Source: an uncultured Spirochaetaceae bacterium
Lineage (GTDB): Bacteria; Spirochaetota; Spirochaetia; Sphaerochaetales; Sphaerochaetaceae
Assembly: GCA_944389505.1 (NCBI GenBank)
Contig: CALXMP010000009.1
Coordinates: forward strand, 1-64,000
Direction: 5' to 3'
DNA: 64,000 bases
In this document: positions 15,568 to 26,328 of the stretch, one piece after another
Layout of the letters: every line of letters starts with the position of its first letter
How positions within the stretch are numbered: position 1 is the stretch's first letter
Position numbers and translations under genes: made by a program
Notes under the pieces: model-generated
Databases searched by the model: none
The model's input: only the letters and a program-made list of their open reading frames with translations
What the model was told of the DNA's origin: nothing

Positions 15568-15590
15568 TGCCATCGGAACCCCCGATGGCA
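15568..15590 (+). promoter_or_regulatory. rplL-rpoB intergenic hairpin
   Basis: TGCCATCGG-AACCC-CCGATGGCA is a perfect 9-bp stem without a T-run. A small GGCT-TTC-AGCC stem with GCTTTTT precedes it (15524-15542). E. coli has an attenuator and an RNase III site at the same place, lowering rpoBC relative to ribosomal proteins; a similar role is inferred. Confidence 0.55.
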
Positions 15591-15651
15591 TAGGTGTCTT
15601 AAGAGATTCAGGAAAAAACCAAGTACTTCGGTGCTTTTTGGAGGTACAGCG

Positions 15652-18600
15652 ATGGCCAGCAAAGGCAAAGCCATAAAGAGAGTAGACATCGGTTCTGAGC
15701 TCCCGGAAGTCTGCGAACTTCCCAATCTTATCGGAATCCAGACCGAGTCATTCAGAAATTTCCTGCAGCTTGATAAGCTGGAGAAGGGCCAGGCTCCCGA
15801 TCCTTCATGCGGACTTGAGCATGTATTCCGTACAACATTCCCGATCATCTCCCCTAATGAGGACATGAGGGTTGATTACAACGGCTATACCGTTGATATG
15901 GATGGAATAAAATATTCAGAGTCAGAGTGCAAGAAGAAGGGAAGGACGTTTGGCGTTCCAGTGAAGGCGAGGGTCGCTCTCGAGACTGCGAAGAATGGAG
16001 AGATCAAGGAGAAGGAGATCTTCTTCGGTGATTTCCCTTTGATGACGGATCGCGGTACCTTCATCATCAATGGCGCGGAGCGTGTCATTGTATCCCAGAT
16101 TGTCAGATCTCCTGGTGTTGTCTTCAAGGAAGGCAAGAAGAGCGATGTATCATCATTGTCTTATACAGGAACGCTTTATCCTTATTCTGGAACAAAGCTT
16201 GAGTTCGTCCTGACAAGGAAGAACGAGAAGACCGATGCCAGCAAGAAGGATAATGAGAAGAAGAAGGTCAACAACATAATCCAGGTCAACTTCGGCAAGA
16301 AGCCATTCCTTGTGACATTCTTCCTCCGCGTCCTTGGCATTGATACAAGAGAGAAGATCGTCAGCGCTTTCTACAGCCCGAAGACGATAAAGATCGATGA
16401 TGTCATCTCCGAGAATGGCCACTACTTCCTTTTCAAGGACATTGCGGACGAGGACAGGACTGTCAGATTCGTCGCTGGCAGTGAGGTCGGTACGGTAGAG
16501 CTTCAGGAAATGAAGGATATGGGCATTTCCGAGATTGAGGTTGTCGATACTCCGGCAAAGGATCTCGATGCCCCGGCTCTTGCTGTACTCAAGACACTCA
16601 GCAGGGAGGCTGTCTATATCGAGAGAGAGGATAAGGAGAGCGTATACCGCAACGAGCAGTCCGAGGATTTCCAGAATGAATACATCGGATGCATCGTGGA
16701 GGCATGCAAGAATACTCTTCCTCAGAACCTCAAGACATTCCCTGATCCGAAGCGCGTTATCAGCTATTTCCAGGAGTTCTTCCTCCATGGGCGTGGCTTT
16801 GAGCTTTCGGATATTGGCCGCCATAAGCTCAACAAGAAGTTCTATGGTATGGATGAGGATAAGTACATCCAGTTGACAGCTCTTACTCCGGACGATGTCA
16901 TCAACACTGTCAGACTCCTGATTGATTTCTGTAATGGTGACATCAAGGAAGACGATATCGATGCTCTTGGAAACAGGCGTGTCCGTACAGTCGGTGAGCT
17001 GCTCGAGAACAATATAAGCGATGCTTTTGCCCGCATGGCAAAGGCTGCAAGGGAGAAGATGAATATCTCCGATGAGTCGATCAAGCCGCAGGAGGTCATC
17101 TCCATAAAGCCTATCGTTGGCGCCATCAAGGAGTTCTTCGGTTCCTCACAGCTTTCGCAGTTCATGGATCAGGTCAACCCGCTTGCTGAGCTCACGCATA
17201 AGAGAAGGGTATCCGCACTTGGTCCGAAGGGTGGTCTTTCAAGATCCTCTGCACGTGCTATCTACGAGGTCAGAGACGTACACTACACCCATTATGGAAG
17301 GATCTGTCCTATCGAGACCCCAGAAGGATCGAATATCGGACTTATCCTTTCGCTTGCCAACTATGCACGCATCAATGAGTATGGCTTCATCGAGACTCCG
17401 TACCGCCGTGTCGTGAATGGTGTTGTAACGGACGAAGTCAAATACCTCGATGCGAATGATGAGGAGAAGTTCTACATCGCACAGGGCAATGCAAAAGTCG
17501 ATGAGAATGGCAGATTCCTCGAGAAGGAGGTCTCTGTAAGACACTATGGCGATTACGGTGTCGTATCCCCGGATCAAATCCAGTGGATGGATGTCTCACC
17601 TCGCCAGGTCGTATCTGTTGCTACATCTCTCATCCCGTTCCTCGAGCATGACGATGCTAACCGTGCGCTCATGGGATCGAACATGCAGCGCCAGGCTGTT
17701 CCTCTCGTATTCCCAGAGGCACCGAGAGTCGGTACCGGTATGGAGCAGAGGACTGCTTACGATTCCGGCGTGCTCATCAAGGCTAAGAGGGCAGGAACTG
17801 TTGAGTATGTCTCCTCAACAGAGATCCGCGTTAAGCCTGACAAGCCCGAGATCAAGGGTGAGATCGATACATATGAGGTCCATAAGTTCGAGAGAACCAA
17901 CCAGGATTCCTGTCTGAACCAGAAGCCGATTGTAAATGTCGGTGATCATGTGGATGATGGCGATGTCCTTGCTGACGGACCGGCTACACAGAATGGTGAG
18001 CTTGCTCTTGGCCGCAACATACTCGTAGGTTTCGTTCCATGGAATGGATACAACTATGAGGATGCTGTCCTCATCTCCGAGCGTGTTGTCCGCGAGGATA
18101 TCTATACCTCAATCCATATCAAGGAGTTCTCCATTGATATCAGAGAGACGAAGCTCGGACCTGAGAAGCTTACCAGGGATATCCCGAATACATCGGACAA
18201 GCTTCTTGAGCATCTTGATGCAGAGGGTATCGTCTGCGTCGGAACATATGTCCGTCCGGGTTCAATCCTTGTAGGAAAGGTCACTCCGAAGAGCGAGGCA
18301 GATACGACTCCTGAGGTCAAGCTCCTCAATTCAATCTTCGGTGAGAAGGCAAAGGAAGTCAGGGATTCCTCTCTCAAGGTTCCTCATGGAACAGAGGGTA
18401 CGGTTATCGATATCCAGCGCCTGAGAAAGAGCGATGGCGATGAGCTCCAGCCTGGAGTAGAGCAGACGATCAAGGTTCTTATCGCTACAAAGCGTAAGCT
18501 CAAGCAGGGCGATAAGATGGCAGGACGCCATGGAAACAAGGGTGTTGTATCCCGTGTTCTCCCAGAGGAGGATATGCCATACATGGAGGATGGTACTCCG

Positions 18601-19257
18601 CTCGATGTCTGTCTCAACCCGCTTGGCGTTCCGTCACGTATGAATATCGGACAGCTGATGGAGACAGAGCTCGGCTGGGCTGCTGTGAAGAATGATAAGT
18701 GGTATAAGACACCGGTCTTCCAGTCTGCATCAATGGAGCAGATTGAGCATGAGATGGAGATTGCTGGCCTTCCGAAGAACAGCAAGACACGTCTCTATGA
18801 CGGAAGGACAGGCGTTCCGTTCGTCAACGATGTCTTCTGCGGATATATCTACTACCTCAAGCTGCACCACCTTGTCGATGACAAGATGCATGCAAGGTCA
18901 ACCGGTCCTTACTCGCTCGTAACACAGCAGCCGCTCGGCGGAAAGGCTATGTTCGGTGGACAGAGACTTGGAGAGATGGAGGTCTGGGCATTCGAGGCTT
19001 ATGGCGCTGCGAATACGCTTCAGGAGCTCCTCACAATCAAGTCTGATGACATGAAGGGCCGTGTGCAGATCTACGAGTCAATCGTCAAGGGAGAGCCTGC
19101 CCAGACTGTTTCGATGCCAGAGGCATTCAACGTTCTTGTGCAGGAGATCAGAGGCCTTGCCCTTGATATCTCCGTATTCGATGAGGATGGCAGGCAGGTT
19201 CCTCTCACAGAGCGCGATGAGGAACTGATCCAGAAGAAAGAGAAGGGAACTCTCTAG
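15652..19257 (+). CDS. rpoB: DNA-directed RNA polymerase subunit beta
   Basis: 1201 residues from ATG 15652, preceded by GGAGGT; an upstream in-frame ATG at 15631 lies before that site and is not used. The rifampicin-pocket segment GSSQLSQFMDQVNPLAEL and following HKRRVSALG is near residues 497-526. E. coli positions 518 and 522 here are Val and Ala, while 526 (His) and 531 (Ser) are unchanged. The C-terminal GGQRLGEMEVWAFEAYGA motif is intact. It forms the polymerase active-site half with RpoC, which follows after 12 bases. Confidence 0.98.
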   Translation: MASKGKAIKRVDIGSELPEVCELPNLIGIQTESFRNFLQLDKLEKGQAPDPSCGLEHVFRTTFPIISPNEDMRVDYNGYTVDMDGIKYSESECKKKGRTFGVPVKARVALETAKNGEIKEKEIFFGDFPLMTDRGTFIINGAERVIVSQIVRSPGVVFKEGKKSDVSSLSYTGTLYPYSGTKLEFVLTRKNEKTDASKKDNEKKKVNNIIQVNFGKKPFLVTFFLRVLGIDTREKIVSAFYSPKTIKIDDVISENGHYFLFKDIADEDRTVRFVAGSEVGTVELQEMKDMGISEIEVVDTPAKDLDAPALAVLKTLSREAVYIEREDKESVYRNEQSEDFQNEYIGCIVEACKNTLPQNLKTFPDPKRVISYFQEFFLHGRGFELSDIGRHKLNKKFYGMDEDKYIQLTALTPDDVINTVRLLIDFCNGDIKEDDIDALGNRRVRTVGELLENNISDAFARMAKAAREKMNISDESIKPQEVISIKPIVGAIKEFFGSSQLSQFMDQVNPLAELTHKRRVSALGPKGGLSRSSARAIYEVRDVHYTHYGRICPIETPEGSNIGLILSLANYARINEYGFIETPYRRVVNGVVTDEVKYLDANDEEKFYIAQGNAKVDENGRFLEKEVSVRHYGDYGVVSPDQIQWMDVSPRQVVSVATSLIPFLEHDDANRALMGSNMQRQAVPLVFPEAPRVGTGMEQRTAYDSGVLIKAKRAGTVEYVSSTEIRVKPDKPEIKGEIDTYEVHKFERTNQDSCLNQKPIVNVGDHVDDGDVLADGPATQNGELALGRNILVGFVPWNGYNYEDAVLISERVVREDIYTSIHIKEFSIDIRETKLGPEKLTRDIPNTSDKLLEHLDAEGIVCVGTYVRPGSILVGKVTPKSEADTTPEVKLLNSIFGEKAKEVRDSSLKVPHGTEGTVIDIQRLRKSDGDELQPGVEQTIKVLIATKRKLKQGDKMAGRHGNKGVVSRVLPEEDMPYMEDGTPLDVCLNPLGVPSRMNIGQLMETELGWAAVKNDKWYKTPVFQSASMEQIEHEMEIAGLPKNSKTRLYDGRTGVPFVNDVFCGYIYYLKLHHLVDDKMHARSTGPYSLVTQQPLGGKAMFGGQRLGEMEVWAFEAYGAANTLQELLTIKSDDMKGRVQIYESIVKGEPAQTVSMPEAFNVLVQEIRGLALDISVFDEDGRQVPLTERDEELIQKKEKGTL

Positions 19258-19269
19258 GAGGATTGCGTA

Positions 19270-22200
19270 ATGAAGGAAATACAGGATTTCAGCTCAATCA
19301 GAATCAAGCTGGCTTCGCCTGAGCAGATACTTGCCTGGTCATATGGCGAGGTAAAGAAGCCTGAGACAATCAATTACCGCTCGCTCCGCCCTGAGAGGGA
19401 TGGTCTCTTCTGCGAGCGCATCTTCGGTACGACAAAGGCATGGGAGTGCTGGTGCGGAAAGTTCAAGTCGAACCGTTATAAGGGTGTTGTCTGTGACCGC
19501 TGCGGTGTAGAGGTCACAGATACCAAGGTAAGACGTGAGCGTATCGGACATATCACACTGGCCGCTCCTGTCGCGCATATCTGGTTCTATCGCTCGACTC
19601 CTTCGATCATGAGCTATCTTCTCGATATCAAGAGATCCGAGCTGATGGAAATCCTCTCATATGAGAAGTATGTCGTAACCGATCCTGGCCAGGATACTGA
19701 GCTCAGGAAGTATCAGGTTCTCGATGAGGATGAGTACCAGAGCGCTCTCGATAAGTATGGCGATACATTCAAGGCCGGAATGGGTGCTGAGGCTATCTAT
19801 GATCTTCTCAGGACAATCGACCTTGATGCACTCTCTGAGGAGCTGAGGGATCAGCTTTCGCAGAAGGAAGGCGCCAAGAACAAGATTGATAACAAGCTTC
19901 TCAACAGAATCAAGTTCTGCGAGTACTTCCGCACATCTGGAAACAGGCCGGAGTGGATGATCCTGAAGGTCATTCCTGTCATTCCGCCAGATCTTAGACC
20001 TATGGTCCAGCTTGATGGTGGAAGATTCGCTACAACCGATCTCAATGAGCTTTACAGAAGGGTTATCAACCGCAACAACCGTCTTGACCGTCTTATCAAG
20101 ATCCAGGCCCCTGATATCATCATCCGCAATGAGAAGAGGATGCTTCAGGAAGCTGTTGATTCGCTCTTTGATAACTCCAAGACTGCGAATCCTACGAAGG
20201 GAAGCAGCAAGAGAGATCTCAAGTCGCTTTCGGATGTCCTCAAGGGCAAGCAGGGTAGATTCAGGCAGAACCTTCTCGGAAAGCGCGTAGACTACTCTGG
20301 CCGTTCTGTTATCGTCGTAGGACCGGAGCTCAGGATGCACCAGTGCGGTGTTCCTTCGAAGATGGCACTTGAGCTGTTCAAGCCATTCATCATGCGCCGC
20401 CTTGTACAAAAGGAGATCGCACAGAACATAAAGAAGGCTAAGATGCTTGTCGAGCAGGAGGCTCCGGAGGTATGGGGAGTCCTTGACGAGGTCGTCAAGG
20501 AGCATCCTGTCATGCTCAACAGAGCTCCTACGCTTCACCGTCTTGGTATTCAGGCATTCGAGCCCGTCCTTGTCGAAGGCAAGGCCCTTAAGCTCCATCC
20601 GCTTGTATGCCATGCATTCAATGCTGACTTCGATGGAGACCAGATGGCTATACATGTGCCTCTCACTCAGGCTGCTCAGCTCGAGTGCTGGACGCTCATG
20701 CTCTCAACAACGAACCTCCTCGACCCTGCGAATGGAAAGCCTATCGCATTCCCGTCACAGGACATGGTCCTTGGTATCTTCTACCTCACGAAGGAGAGAA
20801 CCGACCTTGATCCAAACCGCCATGTGAAGAGATTCGAGAGCATTGCCGAGATCGAAGTAGCAATCGATTCCGGTGCTGTAAGCTATAACGAAGGCGTATA
20901 CTATCGCCTCAAGAAGGATCTTGAGATCGTTGAGGCCGATGGAACAAGGCATGTGGCAGACGGAAAGGGCTGGGTATGGACAACCCCGGGACGCATCATC
21001 TTCAACAGTGCTATCCCTGTTGGTCTGCCTTACCAGAACTACTGCCTTGGCGATAAGCAGCTCAGGAAGCTCATCGGCGAGACTATCCACAGCAATAAGC
21101 CGTCAGTGGCTGTAGAGCTCCTCGACTCCGTCAAGGATCTCGGATTCAAGTATGCTACGATCTTTGGTGCAACGATCGGTCTTTCTGATATGGTTGTTCC
21201 AGAGAAGAAGAAGGAGCTCATCGAGGAAGCAAATGAGAGACAGTCTGTTGTCTTCAGGCAGTTCCATGATGGCCAGATTACCCAGGAAGAGAGATACAAC
21301 CGTGTCATCGAAGTCTGGACTGAGACCAATGAGGAGCTTACTGACCTTCTTATGGATGAGCTTAAGAAGAGCCAGCATGGATTCAATCCTCTCTATCTCA
21401 TGGTCGACTCCGGTGCTAGAGGATCGAAGAACCAGATCAGACAGCTTGGCGGTATGCGCGGACTCATGGCAAAGCCTAATGGCAAGATCATCGAGCTCCC
21501 GATCAAGTCGAACTTCAAGGAAGGTCTCTCGATCATGGAGTTCTTCATCTCGTCCAACGGTGCTAGAAAGGGTCTTACCGATACAGCTCTTAAGACGGCA
21601 AAGGCAGGATACCTCACTCGTAAGCTTGTCGATGTCGCACAGGATGTCGTTGTATCCGAGGAGGACTGCCATACCATCAATGGTATCTGGACAACAGCGG
21701 TCAAGGATGGTGACACTGTCATCGAATCCCTTGCATCGAGAATCGCTGGTTCCTGCCCGGTCGAGGATGTCCTCCATCCGTTCCTTAAGGATGAGAACGG
21801 CAAACCTGTTGTGCTTGCTGTTGCCAATGAGGAGATTTCCGATGAGACAGCTCAGGAGATCGAGAATGCAGGTGTCGAGCGCGTTCTGCTCCGCACAGTT
21901 CTCACATGCGAGGCTGAGCATGGAGTATGCCGCAAGTGCTATGGACGCAACCTTGCAACTAACCGCTCTGTCGAAATCGGAGAGGCTGTCGGTATCATCG
22001 CTGCCCAGTCAATCGGCCAGCCTGGTACACAGCTTACGATGCGTACATTCCATGTCGGTGGTACTGCTTCGACATCAACCAAGGAGAACAGGCTCTCATT
22101 CTCATATCCTGTCATTGTCCGTGGCCTGAAGGGAATGGTTATTTCAGATAGCCGTGGCAACCGCCTCTTCCCGAGGAAGGGACATATAACGGTATCGAAG

Positions 22201-23661
22201 GTCTTCAAGGAGATCACAGGACTTTATGATGAGCTTCTTGTCCAGTCAGGTGATGCTGTTGCAAAGGGATACCCTGTATACAGGAAGAATGGAGCAGAGG
22301 TTGTTGCTGAGGAGAACGGAAGGCTCTATATCGATGGAGAGAGGACATTCATCGTCGCATCTCCGGTAGAGTATCCTGTCCCTGCAGGTTCCGAGCTCTA
22401 TGTCTCTGAAGGCCAGGTGGTGCCGGCAGATGAGTCGCTGATTACATTCGATCCATTCTCTGAACCTATCATCGCAGAGGCATCAGGTGTCGTAGAGGAG
22501 ATGAATGACTTCGTTGAGGATAAGTCCTACAGGAGGATCTACAATGAAGCAGGCGATACCGATATGATCGTCGTGCCATCAGCTCAGCTCGGTGGATTCC
22601 GCCCTGCTATCCTTGTCCGCACGGATTCCGGAGAGTTCAACAGCTACCAGATCCCTGGTGGAGCATATATGGTTGTCAAGGAGAGGGGTGAGAGGATTGA
22701 AACAGGTGATATTCTCGCAAAGGTCTCCAAGGACAGCACGACAACGAAGGATATCGCTGGTGGTCTTCCGCAGGTCGACTCGCTCTTCGAGGCACGCCAT
22801 GGAAAGATCTCCTCTTCAAACAAGGTCAATCCGATCATCCTCGCACGTGTTACTGGAAGGGTCACAAGCGTACAGGCTTCCTCTTCCTCCAACAGCGGTT
22901 CGATGATCGTCACGATCACAGATGCGTTCGGGAAGGCTCATCCTCATAAGGTATATACGAAGGATGCTCTTCTTCTCGTCCGCGAAGGCGATGAGGTCAA
23001 GGCTGGCGAGCCGCTCTGCGATGAGCCTGTGACATCAAGAGAGGTCCTGGATGTGCTTGGTGAGAATGCTGTTCTCTCCTTCCTCGTAGAGGAGATCCAG
23101 AAGGTCTACAGAATGCAGGGTGTTGAGATCAACGAGAAGCATCTGGGAATCATCATCCGCCAGATGCTCAGGAAGGTTGAGATACTCCGCGCTGGAGATA
23201 CGGACTTCATCAAGTCGCAGAAGGTCGATAAGCACCTGTTCGACAGAGTCAATGAGGAAGCGAAGAAGGAAGGCAAGACACCTGCTATCGCACGTCCTGT
23301 TCTTCAGGGTGTATCAGAGGCGGCGCTCTCTGTTGATTCCTTCATCTCCGCAGCTTCGTTCCTCTCTACGACCAAGGTGTTGACAGAGGCAGCTATAGCT
23401 GGTAAAAAGGATAAGCTCAGAGGTCTCAAGGAGAACGTCATCATCGGACATCTCATTCCTGCTGGAACCGGCATGAAGAGATACCGCAGCGTGCGTCTTG
23501 AGGAGGATGAGAAGCTTCTCGAGCTCCAGAAGGAAGTGGATAAGGCAAGACGTGAGAGGAAACTTGCTGAACCGCAGGAAGATCTGGATGTCGAGGATCT
23601 CGGTGATATGAAGACAGTGGGAGCTGCTGTGGAGGCAGAAGATACCCAGTTTGATGAGTAG
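19270..23661 (+). CDS. rpoC: DNA-directed RNA polymerase subunit beta'
   Basis: 1463 residues. The N-terminal zinc finger ([20 protein letters not shown]) is at about 55-75, and the catalytic Mg-binding [10 protein letters not shown] is at about 452-461. The bridge/trigger helix region and the second zinc site ([15 protein letters not shown]) are present. An SI3-like insertion is not obvious. AGGAGG precedes the start. The stop overlaps the first of two overlapping hairpins leading to rpsL. Confidence 0.98.
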   Translation: MKEIQDFSSIRIKLASPEQILAWSYGEVKKPETINYRSLRPERDGLFCERIFGTTKAWECWCGKFKSNRYKGVVCDRCGVEVTDTKVRRERIGHITLAAPVAHIWFYRSTPSIMSYLLDIKRSELMEILSYEKYVVTDPGQDTELRKYQVLDEDEYQSALDKYGDTFKAGMGAEAIYDLLRTIDLDALSEELRDQLSQKEGAKNKIDNKLLNRIKFCEYFRTSGNRPEWMILKVIPVIPPDLRPMVQLDGGRFATTDLNELYRRVINRNNRLDRLIKIQAPDIIIRNEKRMLQEAVDSLFDNSKTANPTKGSSKRDLKSLSDVLKGKQGRFRQNLLGKRVDYSGRSVIVVGPELRMHQCGVPSKMALELFKPFIMRRLVQKEIAQNIKKAKMLVEQEAPEVWGVLDEVVKEHPVMLNRAPTLHRLGIQAFEPVLVEGKALKLHPLVCHAFNADFDGDQMAIHVPLTQAAQLECWTLMLSTTNLLDPANGKPIAFPSQDMVLGIFYLTKERTDLDPNRHVKRFESIAEIEVAIDSGAVSYNEGVYYRLKKDLEIVEADGTRHVADGKGWVWTTPGRIIFNSAIPVGLPYQNYCLGDKQLRKLIGETIHSNKPSVAVELLDSVKDLGFKYATIFGATIGLSDMVVPEKKKELIEEANERQSVVFRQFHDGQITQEERYNRVIEVWTETNEELTDLLMDELKKSQHGFNPLYLMVDSGARGSKNQIRQLGGMRGLMAKPNGKIIELPIKSNFKEGLSIMEFFISSNGARKGLTDTALKTAKAGYLTRKLVDVAQDVVVSEEDCHTINGIWTTAVKDGDTVIESLASRIAGSCPVEDVLHPFLKDENGKPVVLAVANEEISDETAQEIENAGVERVLLRTVLTCEAEHGVCRKCYGRNLATNRSVEIGEAVGIIAAQSIGQPGTQLTMRTFHVGGTASTSTKENRLSFSYPVIVRGLKGMVISDSRGNRLFPRKGHITVSKVFKEITGLYDELLVQSGDAVAKGYPVYRKNGAEVVAEENGRLYIDGERTFIVASPVEYPVPAGSELYVSEGQVVPADESLITFDPFSEPIIAEASGVVEEMNDFVEDKSYRRIYNEAGDTDMIVVPSAQLGGFRPAILVRTDSGEFNSYQIPGGAYMVVKERGERIETGDILAKVSKDSTTTKDIAGGLPQVDSLFEARHGKISSSNKVNPIILARVTGRVTSVQASSSSNSGSMIVTITDAFGKAHPHKVYTKDALLLVREGDEVKAGEPLCDEPVTSREVLDVLGENAVLSFLVEEIQKVYRMQGVEINEKHLGIIIRQMLRKVEILRAGDTDFIKSQKVDKHLFDRVNEEAKKEGKTPAIARPVLQGVSEAALSVDSFISAASFLSTTKVLTEAAIAGKKDKLRGLKENVIIGHLIPAGTGMKRYRSVRLEEDEKLLELQKEVDKARRERKLAEPQEDLDVEDLGDMKTVGAAVEAEDTQFDE

Positions 23662-23692
23662 GTGCCTGTTGGCACCCCTCATTGGGGTCTTT
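23661..23692 (+). promoter_or_regulatory. Overlapping alternative hairpins between rpoC and rpsL
   Basis: GGTGCC-TGTT-GGCACC (23661-23676) and ACCCC-TCATT-GGGGT plus CTTTC (23674-23692) share three bases, so only one can form fully. The second is terminator-like. A further stem GCTGC-TTGT-GCAGC lies near 23731-23744. This may set read-through into rpsL. Confidence 0.4.
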
Positions 23693-23799
23693 CCCAGCGC
23701 TCATGCTGACCCTGTCTTTAGATATAGACGTGCTGCTTGTGCAGCATAGATTCCCCGGTGTGAGACGGGCGGATCAAATTTTAAGGAGCGTATCGTAAG

Positions 23800-24174
23800 A
23801 TGCCTACTATTAATCAGCTGATCAGAAAGGGCAGAAAGAGCTCAAAGGCTAAGACAAAGTCACCAGCTCTTCAGGGCTGCCCTCAGAAGAGAGGAGTATG
23901 CACAAGGGTAATGACAGTTACTCCTAAGAAGCCTAACTCCGCTCTCAGAAAGGTTGCTCGTGTGCGCCTTTCGAATGGAATCGAAGTAACCGCATACATT
24001 CCTGGTATCGGGCACAATCTTCAGGAGCACTCTGTTGTTCTCATCAGAGGCGGAAGAGTCAAGGACCTTCCTGGCGTAAGGTACCACATCATCCGCGGAA
24101 CCAAGGATACCCTCGGCGTTGCCGATAGGAAGAGGTCCCGCTCGAAGTACGGCGCTAAGAAGCCAAAGGCCTGA
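23800..24174 (+). CDS. rpsL: 30S ribosomal protein S12
   Basis: 124 residues. The conserved decoding loops [15 protein letters not shown] and [13 protein letters not shown] are present, with wild-type lysines at the known streptomycin-resistance positions. TAAGGAG precedes the ATG. rpsG follows after 15 bases; fusA and tuf do not follow, so the str operon is short here. Confidence 0.98.
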   Translation: MPTINQLIRKGRKSSKAKTKSPALQGCPQKRGVCTRVMTVTPKKPNSALRKVARVRLSNGIEVTAYIPGIGHNLQEHSVVLIRGGRVKDLPGVRYHIIRGTKDTLGVADRKRSRSKYGAKKPKA

Positions 24175-24177
24175 TAG

Positions 24178-24660
<483 letters not shown>

Positions 24661-24681
24661 ATCTTCTGTATTCAGAGAAAA

Positions 24682-24722
24682 GGACTGCAATGGAGAGATC
24701 CGGAGCAGTCTTTCTTTTTTTC
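24682..24722 (+). terminator. Rho-independent terminator after rpsG
   Basis: GGACTGC (24682-24688) pairs with GCAGTC (24705-24710), followed by TTTCTTTTTTTC. It lies only a few bases upstream of the next promoter. Confidence 0.8.
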
Positions 24723-24724
24723 TG

Positions 24725-24742
24725 TGCTATAATCTCTCCATG
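24725..24742 (+). promoter_or_regulatory. Extended -10 placing transcription start on ATG 24740
   Basis: TGCTATAAT (24725-24733), a perfect extended -10, then CTCTCC, then ATG. The predicted +1 is the A of the ATG. There is no Shine-Dalgarno site: the upstream DNA is the terminator T-run. Confidence 0.65.
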
Positions 24743-25075
24743 CTGCCTGATTACGATGATTATTATTCACTTACCGCATATGCAGGACGATTTGTGAAAG
24801 AACCTATGCGTCAGATTGAGTACTGGCTATCACAGAGATCCACCGTTGCTGCCATAACTGCCTGGGAAAGGAGAAATGGCAATGAGAGCTTCCGTGAATC
24901 ATCGGTGGAATATCTTTTCGGCAAAGCTGATTGTGATGAGATAATAACAGTCCCTGACTTCATAGCTCTCACTTCCTGTCAGGGACTTGCGCTTAACGGT
25001 GGCGATGTCATCGCGGATATAGATATCTACAATGACTTTGTTGCTTATCTTACAGTTAAGGGAATCAATGTGTAG
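24740..25075 (+). CDS. Small KilA-N-like domain protein, probably leaderless
   Basis: 111 residues. The pattern matches a KilA-N domain along its length: DYDDYYSLTAYAGRF (like the opening DD-I-x-LTdIA strand), IEYWLSQRSTVAAITAWE (like NWLRNRNTIEFLGLWE), ITVPDFIALTSCQGL, and GGDVIADIDIYNDFVAYL (like GGTxAHKDIAFEFASWI). The protein ends right after the domain, so it is KilA-N only. KilA-N domains bind DNA in phage antirepressors and in RloF-like proteins. No phage genes are near. The 3' end overlaps the convergent TSCPD gene by 11 bases. Confidence 0.6.
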   Translation: MLPDYDDYYSLTAYAGRFVKEPMRQIEYWLSQRSTVAAITAWERRNGNESFRESSVEYLFGKADCDEIITVPDFIALTSCQGLALNGGDVIADIDIYNDFVAYLTVKGINV

Positions 25076-25322
25076 AAAGAGCTTCTCTTATTGCTTTTGA
25101 AAGCTGGTCAGGACAGGATGTGCTTCTTATGCCGCAGGTATTCCCTGCAAGACGATCTGCTACTTCCTCTGCTTTCATCCCTTCGCAAAGCTTTCCGATA
25201 CCCTTGAGGTTGCCATTGCATCCGCCTGTGAATACAAGATTGCGGATGCATCCTTCCTCATCGATATCGAAGTCGATTGCCCTTGAGCATGTTCCTTGTG
25301 TTCTGTATGTTTTATGTATCAT
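25065..25322 (-). CDS. TSCPD-domain protein (TIGR03905 family)
   Basis: 85 residues. The short family pattern is clear: CSRAIDFDIDEEGCIRNLVF, GGCNGNLKGI, and a CGIRSTSCPDQL motif that gives the domain its name. These domains also occur at the end of some B12-dependent ribonucleotide reductases; the stand-alone form has no known function. AGGAGTAGAAG precedes the ATG. It is divergent from the GNAT gene with only 29 bases between start codons. Confidence 0.85.
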   Translation of the reverse strand: MIHKTYRTQGTCSRAIDFDIDEEGCIRNLVFTGGCNGNLKGIGKLCEGMKAEEVADRLAGNTCGIRSTSCPDQLSKAIREALSTH

Positions 25323-25351
25323 CTTCTACTCCTGAGGTAAGATACAAAAAG

Positions 25352-25831
25352 ATGAATCGGAAAGCAATACTTGTTCCTTATAATCCATCATACGCTGATG
25401 CTGTCATCAGACTGATGGATGACACTATACACAGAATATGCTCAGCTGATTACAGCGTTGACGAAATACGGGAATGGTCTCCCGCAGGGAGAGAGAAGTC
25501 CATTATCGATAAACTTGGATCCACATACAGCATAATTGCTCTCATTGATGAGGTCATTGCCGGGTTCGGTAATGCGGTTGGAACAAAGATTGACTGCCTG
25601 TATGTTTCTGCAGAACATCAGCGGGAAGGAATAGGTTCGATACTGCTTGAGAGTCTTGAGAATCATGCTTTCAGGTATGGAGATACGATACATGTGTACG
25701 CTTCATTGACTGCTGAAGGATTCTTCCTCAGCCATGGTTACCATCCAGTCCGCCGGAATATTGTGGAACGGAACGGGGTGAGAATACCAAACTGGTATAT
25801 GGAGAAGAGCAAGGGTTGCAGCAGGTCCTAA
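25352..25831 (+). CDS. GNAT-family N-acetyltransferase
   Basis: 159 residues. The acetyl-CoA-binding motif A reads LYVSAEHQREGIGSILLESLE (Q/RxxGxG/A type), followed by the typical strand before FFLSHGYHP. The substrate is unknown. A -10-like TAAGAT (25338-25343) lies 8 bases upstream of the ATG and no good Shine-Dalgarno site is seen, so the leader is at most very short. A stem-loop separates it from the convergent flavodoxin gene. Confidence 0.85.
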   Translation: MNRKAILVPYNPSYADAVIRLMDDTIHRICSADYSVDEIREWSPAGREKSIIDKLGSTYSIIALIDEVIAGFGNAVGTKIDCLYVSAEHQREGIGSILLESLENHAFRYGDTIHVYASLTAEGFFLSHGYHPVRRNIVERNGVRIPNWYMEKSKGCSRS

Positions 25832-25838
25832 GGTATTC

Positions 25839-25889
25839 GGCTGGCACTTCAGAGCTATTTGAATGAATGCATATCCAGCAGTGCCAGCC
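25839..25889. terminator. Long stem-loop between convergent genes
   Basis: GGCTGGCACT (25839-25848) pairs perfectly with AGTGCCAGCC (25880-25889) over a 31-base loop. It lies between the convergent GNAT and flavodoxin genes and may end both transcripts, although no T-run follows. Confidence 0.5.
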
Positions 25890-25900
25890 TATGTCCTGTA

Positions 25901-26317
25901 TCAGAGAAGACTGCCTGCAGCTTCCCTGAGCTCTGCTTCCGCTGTTTCGTCCGGAGCCTCATTCGCGATGACAGGAGCATGGGCAAGGACAGCTCCATCT
26001 GCTATGCACCTTTCTTCCCAGTTTCTCATCCATTCGCCATCTCCCCATCCGTAGGAGCCGAATATTATGATCTTCCTGCCATTGAGGCTTCCCTCTATCG
26101 ATGCGAACATCGGTTCGAAGATCTCTTCCTCCAGTACCTCTTGTCCCATCGCAGGGCATCCGAATGCGAACGCATCGTATTTTTCGATATCCCCGGGCCC
26201 GAAAGCAGGTGGATCGATTACAGTCACCTCTGCCTTGCCCTGAAGCTCTGACCTGACGATCTCCGCCATTGCCTCCGTATTGCCCGTTCCTGAATAGTAT
26301 ACGAGTGCGATTTTCAT
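25901..26317 (-). CDS. Flavodoxin
   Basis: 138 residues. The FMN phosphate loop is YSGTGNTEAMAE at the N-terminus, followed by FGSYGWGDGEW, a flavin-contacting loop. GAGGAGG precedes the ATG. It lies 11 bases after the DUF3793 gene, a pair often seen together in anaerobes. Flavodoxin replaces ferredoxin when iron is short, and the iron-box-like operators upstream of the pair fit this. Confidence 0.92.
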   Translation of the reverse strand: MKIALVYYSGTGNTEAMAEIVRSELQGKAEVTVIDPPAFGPGDIEKYDAFAFGCPAMGQEVLEEEIFEPMFASIEGSLNGRKIIIFGSYGWGDGEWMRNWEERCIADGAVLAHAPVIANEAPDETAEAELREAAGSLL

Positions 26318-26328
26318 TGTTTTCCTCC

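Noticed and set aside
19657-20655. 332-codon antisense frame in rpoC
   Set aside because: Shadow of a highly conserved gene.
25859-26251. 130-codon plus-strand frame
   Set aside because: Antisense to the flavodoxin gene, which has an FMN loop and a strong ribosome site.
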